Origin: Aquitalea aquatica
GTDB taxonomy: Bacteria; Pseudomonadota; Gammaproteobacteria; Burkholderiales; Chromobacteriaceae
Reading direction: 5' to 3'
Length of the DNA stretch: 64,000 nt
NCBI RefSeq assembly: GCF_013911085.1
Contig: NZ_JACERN010000022.1
Location: 248,001 to 312,000, forward strand
Shown here: positions 60,046-64,000 of the stretch, in pieces
How positions within the stretch are numbered: the stretch's first letter is position 1
Layout: each line of letters begins with the position of its first letter
Translations under genes and position numbers: made by a program
The notes under the pieces: generated by a model
The model's database searches: none
The model's input: only the letters and a program-made list of their open reading frames with translations
Told to the model about the DNA's origin: nothing

Positions 60046-61176
60046 ATGCGCAAATGGATAAGTTTCCCGCACCGGGAAGGGACAATTTCCCGTCAGGCTC
60101 ATGCCGATCTGCCGGCCGAGGGCATTTATGAACGAGAAGTCGGGCGCAGCGGTTTTTTCGGCCCGGCTACCCATCTGCATCACAAGCACCCGCCCACCGG
60201 CTGGTCGGCCTGGGAAGGCCCGCTCAAGCCGCGTGCCTTTGATTTGAATGAGCTGCCCAAAGAAACGGCTGCTCCGTGGGGCGCGCCGCTGGTCTTGCAT
60301 AACAGCCAGTGCCAATTCCGTATCTGGACCTGCAGCCAGGCCATGACCCAGTTGTTCCGCAATGGCGACGGCGACGACCTGCTGTTCATCCATGCCGGCA
60401 GCGGCGAGCTGTTTTGCGACTACGGCCATCTGAGCTATCGCGATGGTGATTACATCCTGATTCCGCGTTCCACCAGCTGGCGCATCGAGCCGGCCGACAC
60501 CACCACCATGCTGCTGATCGAGGCCAGTAATGGCGCTTACCAACTGCCGGACAAGGGACTGGTGGGGCCGCATGCCATCTTCGACGAGGCCATGCTGGAT
60601 GTGCCGGCCATCGACGATGCCTTCAAGGCGCAGCAGACCGAGGACGAGTGGCAGGTGGTGATCAAGCGCCTGAATGCGCTGTCCACCGTGACCTATCCGT
60701 TCAATCCGCTGGATGCCATCGGCTGGCACGGTAATATCGCCGTGGCACGTATCAACTGGCGCGACATCCGCCCCTTGATGAGCCATCGTTACCATCTGCC
60801 GCCATCGGCACACAGCACCTTTGTGGCGGATGGTTTTGTGATCTGCACCTTTGTGCCGCGTCCGATCGAATCCGACCCTGGTGCATTGAAGGTGCCGTTC
60901 TATCACAACAACGACGACTACGACGAAGTCATCTTCTATCACGCTGGCGACTTCTTCAGCCGTGACAACATCAAGCCCGGCATGCTCACCTTCCACCCGG
61001 CCGGCTTTACCCATGGCCCGCATCCCAAGGCATTTGCCAAGGCCATGAGTGAGCCGAAGAAATTCACTGACGAAGTGGCGGTGATGATAGATACCCGCAG
61101 CGCACTGGAGCAGGGGCCGGGTCTGCCTGCCGTAGAGTGGGCCGGCTATGTCGATAGCTGGAAGCCCAAGGTCTGA
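60046..61176 (+). CDS. hmgA: Homogentisate 1,2-dioxygenase (short bacterial form)
   Basis: A 376-residue cupin dioxygenase opening the homogentisate ring to maleylacetoacetate. The N-terminal HREGTISRQAHADLPAEGIYEREVGRSGFFGPATHLHHKHPPTGW and the C-terminal PFYHNNDDYDEVIFYHAGDFFSRDNIKPGMLTFHPAGFTHGPHP supply the Glu/His iron ligands. It is shorter than the roughly 430-residue eukaryotic and Pseudomonas enzymes but has the same fold signature, and the operon context (hpd before, fumarylacetoacetase and maleylacetoacetate isomerase after) supports the call. ATG 60046 has AAGGAA six bases upstream. Confidence 0.9.
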   Translation: MRKWISFPHREGTISRQAHADLPAEGIYEREVGRSGFFGPATHLHHKHPPTGWSAWEGPLKPRAFDLNELPKETAAPWGAPLVLHNSQCQFRIWTCSQAMTQLFRNGDGDDLLFIHAGSGELFCDYGHLSYRDGDYILIPRSTSWRIEPADTTTMLLIEASNGAYQLPDKGLVGPHAIFDEAMLDVPAIDDAFKAQQTEDEWQVVIKRLNALSTVTYPFNPLDAIGWHGNIAVARINWRDIRPLMSHRYHLPPSAHSTFVADGFVICTFVPRPIESDPGALKVPFYHNNDDYDEVIFYHAGDFFSRDNIKPGMLTFHPAGFTHGPHPKAFAKAMSEPKKFTDEVAVMIDTRSALEQGPGLPAVEWAGYVDSWKPKV

Positions 61177-61242
61177 GCCGCATCATCCCCTGATCGCCTC
61201 CCGCGACCGGTCAAGGCCGGTCGGTGAGCAGAAAGAACACAC

Positions 61243-62226
61243 ATGAAACTTGCCACCTACCAAAATCACACCCGCGATGGCCAGCTGATGGTCGTCAGCC
61301 GCGATCTCACCCGCGCCGTCGCCGTTCCGCATATCGCCGCCAGCCTGCAAGCCGCACTGGATGACTGGGGCCGCTGTGAACCGGCCTTGCAGGAAGTCTA
61401 TGCCGCCTTGAACCAGGGGCCGGTCAACGGGGCTGTCGATTTCGACCAGGCCGCCTGCCACAGCCCCTTGCCGCGTGCCTACCAGTGGGCCGATGGCAGT
61501 GCCTATCTCAATCACGTGGAGCTGGTGCGCAAGGCGCGCGGTGCCGAAGTGCCGGCCAGCTTTTACCACGACCCGCTGATGTATCAGGGCGGCTCGGACG
61601 CCTTCCTGCCACCCCATGCGGCCATTCCGCTGGCCGATGTCAGCTGGGGGCTGGATTTCGAGGGCGAAGTGGCGGTGATTACCGATGATGTACCGCTGGG
61701 GACAGTTGCTGCAGAGTGTGCCAGCCATATCCGCCTGCTGATGCTGGTGAACGATATCACCCTGCGCAACCTGATTCCGGCCGAGCTGGCCAAGGGTTTC
61801 GGCTTCTTCCAGAGCAAGCCGGCCACTGCTTTCTCACCGGTGGCAGTTACCCCGGACGAGCTGGGTGCCGCCTGGCGCGATGGCAAGGTGCATCTGCCAC
61901 TGCGCGTGGAATACAACGGGGCGTTGTACGGCGAACCCCAATGCGGGGTGGAGATGCAGTTCAGTTTTGCGCAACTGGTGGCGCATGTGGCGAAAACCCG
62001 CCAGCTGGCGGCCGGCTCCATTGTTGGCTCCGGTACCATTTCCAATCACGACCGCAGCACCGGCTCCTGCTGCCTGGCCGAGCAGCGCATGATAGAGATC
62101 ATCGAAAGTGGCGAGGCGCGCACGCCTTTCATGCAGCCGGGTGACCATGTCCGTATCGAAATGCTGGATGCCAGCGGACAGTCGATTTTCGGTCGTATCG
62201 ATCAGCGGGTGATGGGCAATGACTGA
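61243..62226 (+). CDS. fahA: Fumarylacetoacetate hydrolase family protein (fumarylacetoacetase)
   Basis: A 327-residue FAH-family enzyme, cleaving fumarylacetoacetate to fumarate and acetoacetate at the end of tyrosine catabolism. Metal-site motifs are VSWGLDFEGEVAVITDD (Glu/Asp), LVNDITLRNL and PATAFSPVAVTPDELG; GSGTISNHDRSTGSCCLAEQRMIE matches bacterial FAH proteins of homogentisate operons. It is shorter than the mammalian enzyme (about 420) and lacks its N-terminal SH3-like domain. The last eight bases overlap maiA. Confidence 0.9.
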   Translation: MKLATYQNHTRDGQLMVVSRDLTRAVAVPHIAASLQAALDDWGRCEPALQEVYAALNQGPVNGAVDFDQAACHSPLPRAYQWADGSAYLNHVELVRKARGAEVPASFYHDPLMYQGGSDAFLPPHAAIPLADVSWGLDFEGEVAVITDDVPLGTVAAECASHIRLLMLVNDITLRNLIPAELAKGFGFFQSKPATAFSPVAVTPDELGAAWRDGKVHLPLRVEYNGALYGEPQCGVEMQFSFAQLVAHVAKTRQLAAGSIVGSGTISNHDRSTGSCCLAEQRMIEIIESGEARTPFMQPGDHVRIEMLDASGQSIFGRIDQRVMGND

Positions 62227-62863
62227 GCGTGTGCTGTATGGCTACTACCGCTCCAGCGCGGCTTATCGGGTGCGCATTGCGCTCAATCTCAAAGGCCTGC
62301 AATACCGGCAGCAGCCGGTCAATCTGCTCAAGGGTGAGCAGCGTGCCCCGGCCTATCTGGCGCTTAATCCGCAAGGCTTGGTACCGGCGCTGCTGGATAA
62401 TAGCCAGTTGCTGAGCCAGTCGCTGGCCATCTGTGAATATCTGGATGAAGCCTATCCGGATACCCCGGCGCTGTTGCCATCCGGCCTGATCGAGCGCGCC
62501 CGGGTGCGTGCACTGGCGCTGAGCATTTGTGCTGACATTCATCCCTTGCACAATGCCCGTGTGCTCAAGTATCTGGAGACCGAGCTGGGCCAGGACGATG
62601 TGCAGAAAACCCAATGGATACGTCACTGGATTACCACCGGCTTTACTGCGCTGGAGCTGCAGCTGGCCAGCCAGCCAGCCACTTATGCCTGTGGCGATGC
62701 CCCTGGCTTGCTGGATGTCTGCCTGGTGCCGCAGGTGTTTGCTGCACGGCGTTTCGGCGTGGATCTGGCAGCTTTCCCGCATATCGTGCGGGTGGATGCG
62801 GCCTTGAGCGCGCTGCCAGCGGTACAGGCCGCACACCCGGCACAGCAGCCGGATGCCGTTTAG
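62219..62863 (+). CDS. maiA: Maleylacetoacetate isomerase (zeta-class GST)
   Basis: A 214-residue zeta glutathione S-transferase isomerising maleylacetoacetate to fumarylacetoacetate. LYGYYRSSAAYRVRIALNLKGLQYRQQPVNLLKGEQRAPAYLALNPQGLVPAL carries the SSxxxxR active-site motif and the cis-Pro; the helical domain contains ADIHPLHNARVLKYLE. It overlaps fahA by eight bases, in line with coupled translation, and completes the homogentisate pathway. Confidence 0.93.
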   Translation: MTERVLYGYYRSSAAYRVRIALNLKGLQYRQQPVNLLKGEQRAPAYLALNPQGLVPALLDNSQLLSQSLAICEYLDEAYPDTPALLPSGLIERARVRALALSICADIHPLHNARVLKYLETELGQDDVQKTQWIRHWITTGFTALELQLASQPATYACGDAPGLLDVCLVPQVFAARRFGVDLAAFPHIVRVDAALSALPAVQAAHPAQQPDAV

Positions 62864-62941
62864 TGCAGCAGCACAATGCCGCGACGCTAAGCAGCGTGAC
62901 GGCCGAATGCCATGGCTTTAAAGCGGTATTTGAAAAAAATC

Positions 62942-62970
62942 TTGACGCGGCAAGCTGGCTCTGATTAAAT
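62942..62970 (+). promoter_or_regulatory. Candidate promoter of the tRNA-Phe pair
   Basis: TTGACG and TTAAAT are separated by 17 bases, 35 bases before the first tRNA. Confidence 0.6.
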
Positions 62971-63005
62971 GCGTGGCTCTGATGACGCGAAAGCGTAGCA
63001 GTGAT

Positions 63006-63081
63006 GGCCAGTTAGCTCAGTTGGTAGAGCAGCGGATTGAAAATCCGCGTGTCCGTGGTTCGATTCCGCGACTGGCCACCA
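63006..63081 (+). tRNA. tRNA-Phe (GAA), copy 1
   Basis: A complete 76-nt cloverleaf: acceptor GGCCAGT/ACTGGCC, D-arm with AGTTGGTAGAGC, anticodon stem GCGGA/TCCGC with anticodon GAA at 63039-63041, T-arm with GGTTCGATTCC, encoded CCA end. Confidence 0.97.
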
Positions 63082-63101
63082 AATCACCGCAGCTGTCAGA
63101 C

Positions 63102-63177
63102 GGCCAGTTAGCTCAGTTGGTAGAGCAGCGGATTGAAAATCCGCGTGTCCGTGGTTCGATTCCGCGACTGGCCACCA
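63102..63177 (+). tRNA. tRNA-Phe (GAA), copy 2
   Basis: Identical at all 76 positions to the first copy, 20 bases downstream of it and probably on the same precursor. The encoded CCA is present. Confidence 0.97.
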
Positions 63178-63184
63178 GAATACA

Positions 63185-63215
63185 AAAAAAGCCAAGCTTA
63201 CCGCTTGGCTTTTTT
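63185..63215 (+). terminator. Terminator of the tRNA-Phe operon
   Basis: AAAAAAGCCAAGC and GCTTGGCTTTTTT form a perfect 13-bp stem with a TTACC loop, eight bases after the second tRNA. Confidence 0.93.
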
Positions 63216-63303
63216 GCATTGGTGCGGCGTGCCTGGTGTAGTCCTGCGGCTACATGGTGGCAGGTGTAAAATGGCCAGCTCCCACTACAAGCGGAGTTTT
63301 GCC

Positions 63304-64000
63304 GTGTACCGTTTCATCGCCTCCGACCTGGACGGCACCCTGCTGGATGAACACCACGCCGTCAACGCGCTCACCGCGCAAACCCTGCAGCAGCTGGAGG
63401 CCCAAGGCCTGCGCTTTGCCCTGGCCACTGGCCGTCATTATCTGGATGTGAAAGGCATACGCGATGCGCTGGGGATTTCCGCCTACCTGATCAGCTCCAA
63501 CGGTGCCCGCGTGCATGACCCGGACAATCGCCTGATCCACAGCAGCAATCTGGACCCCGCTATCGTGCGCCAGATTGCCCAGCCGGAATTTGCCGCCGGC
63601 ACCATACTCAATTTCTATCTGGACGATGCCTGGCTGATTGATCAGCCCTACCAGTACCTGCTCGACCTGCATGCCGATTCCGGCCTGCATTACCAGATCG
63701 AGGCGCTGCATCAGCATGATGGCGCGGGTGTCGGCAAGGTGCTGTATATCGCCGATCATGCCCATTTGCTGACCGTGGAGGCCAAGCTGCACCAGGCGCT
63801 GGGCGACTCGGCCTATATCACCTTCTCGGCCGACAACTGCCTGGAAGTGATGGCACCAGGTGTGTCCAAGGGCCATGCCTTGCGGTTGGTGCTGGACGAG
63901 CTGGGCATCAGCACGGCCGACTGCCTGGCCTTTGGTGATGGCCAGAACGATATCGAATTGCTGCAAACGGCTGGTCACCCGCGGGTGATGGCCAATGCCC
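63304..64000 (+). CDS. HAD-superfamily Cof-type sugar-phosphatase-like hydrolase, 5' part
   Basis: A frame open to the window end (232 codons visible) begins with GTG at 63304, seven bases after GGAG. The product starts MYRFIASDLDGTLLDEHH, with HAD motif I (DLDGT), followed by FALATGRHY and LISSNGAR (motif II), and VSKGHALRLVLDELGI (motif III Lys) and FGDGQNDIELLQTAG (motif IV, GDxxND). Cap-domain layout is that of Cof/YbhA type phosphatases acting on sugar phosphates or cofactors. The 3' end is outside the window. Confidence 0.9.
   Translation, partial: MYRFIASDLDGTLLDEHHAVNALTAQTLQQLEAQGLRFALATGRHYLDVKGIRDALGISAYLISSNGARVHDPDNRLIHSSNLDPAIVRQIAQPEFAAGTILNFYLDDAWLIDQPYQYLLDLHADSGLHYQIEALHQHDGAGVGKVLYIADHAHLLTVEAKLHQALGDSAYITFSADNCLEVMAPGVSKGHALRLVLDELGISTADCLAFGDGQNDIELLQTAGHPRVMANA

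Noticed and set aside
62965-63269. Open frames on both strands across the tRNA-Phe pair, with a repeated peptide
   Set aside because: The repetition comes only from two identical tRNA genes; no ribosome site or family match.

Overview
The window reads as ordinary chromosome of a GC-rich betaproteobacterium. The order petABC-sspA-sspB, a SAH riboswitch on ahcY, CIRCE-controlled groESL and the general protein flavour suggest the Neisseriales/Chromobacteriaceae (Aquitalea, Chromobacterium or Vogesella type). This placement is inferred from gene content; no rRNA gene is present to confirm it. No CRISPR array, transposase or phage gene was seen.

Layout. 0-9.7 kb: the end of ychF, a DUF945 protein, a TauE/SafE exporter, an amino-acid ABC binding protein and permease without an ATPase, a VOC protein, a long-chain acyl-CoA ligase, a transsulfuration PLP enzyme and a ferredoxin-NADP reductase. 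9.8-15 kb: a probable catabolic cluster of AraC regulator, MFS permease, SphA-like outer-membrane protein and a convergent GMC oxidoreductase; two of these genes are preceded by short overlapping ORFs with strong ribosome sites. 15-20.6 kb: a diguanylate cyclase, a large Lys/Arg/Orn decarboxylase with a structured RNA upstream, and a phospholipase D/cardiolipin synthase. 20.9-26.9 kb: gltB-gltD for ammonia assimilation.

26.95-43.4 kb is the surface-polysaccharide locus. It has ADP-heptose genes (a GmhA-HldC fusion, hldD, hldA), a flippase, two acyltransferases, two paralogous GT9-like glycosyltransferases, an ABC-2 exporter (Wzm/Wzt), a GT2 transferase, the dTDP-rhamnose genes rfbC-A-D-B and, divergently, a WecA-type initiating transferase. 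From about 27 to 38.7 kb the DNA is strikingly AT-rich compared with its flanks, which points to horizontal acquisition.

43.4-54.8 kb: groESL, a NIF3-family protein, the cytochrome bc1 operon, sspAB, a membrane diguanylate cyclase, and the methyl-cycle genes ahcY (SAH riboswitch) and metF. 54.9-57.8 kb: a periplasmic binding protein and a diguanylate cyclase in one operon. 57.9-62.9 kb: an Lrp-type regulator and the tyrosine/homogentisate pathway hpd-hmgA-fahA-maiA. 63.0-64 kb: two identical tRNA-Phe genes and the start of a HAD phosphatase cut by the window edge.

The observations most worth following are the GmhA-HldC fusion, the paralogous GT9 pair around the ABC exporter, a short interspersed repeat with GCTAACAAAA ends, the structured RNA upstream of the decarboxylase, the coupled leader ORFs in the AraC cluster and the binding-protein/cyclase pair.
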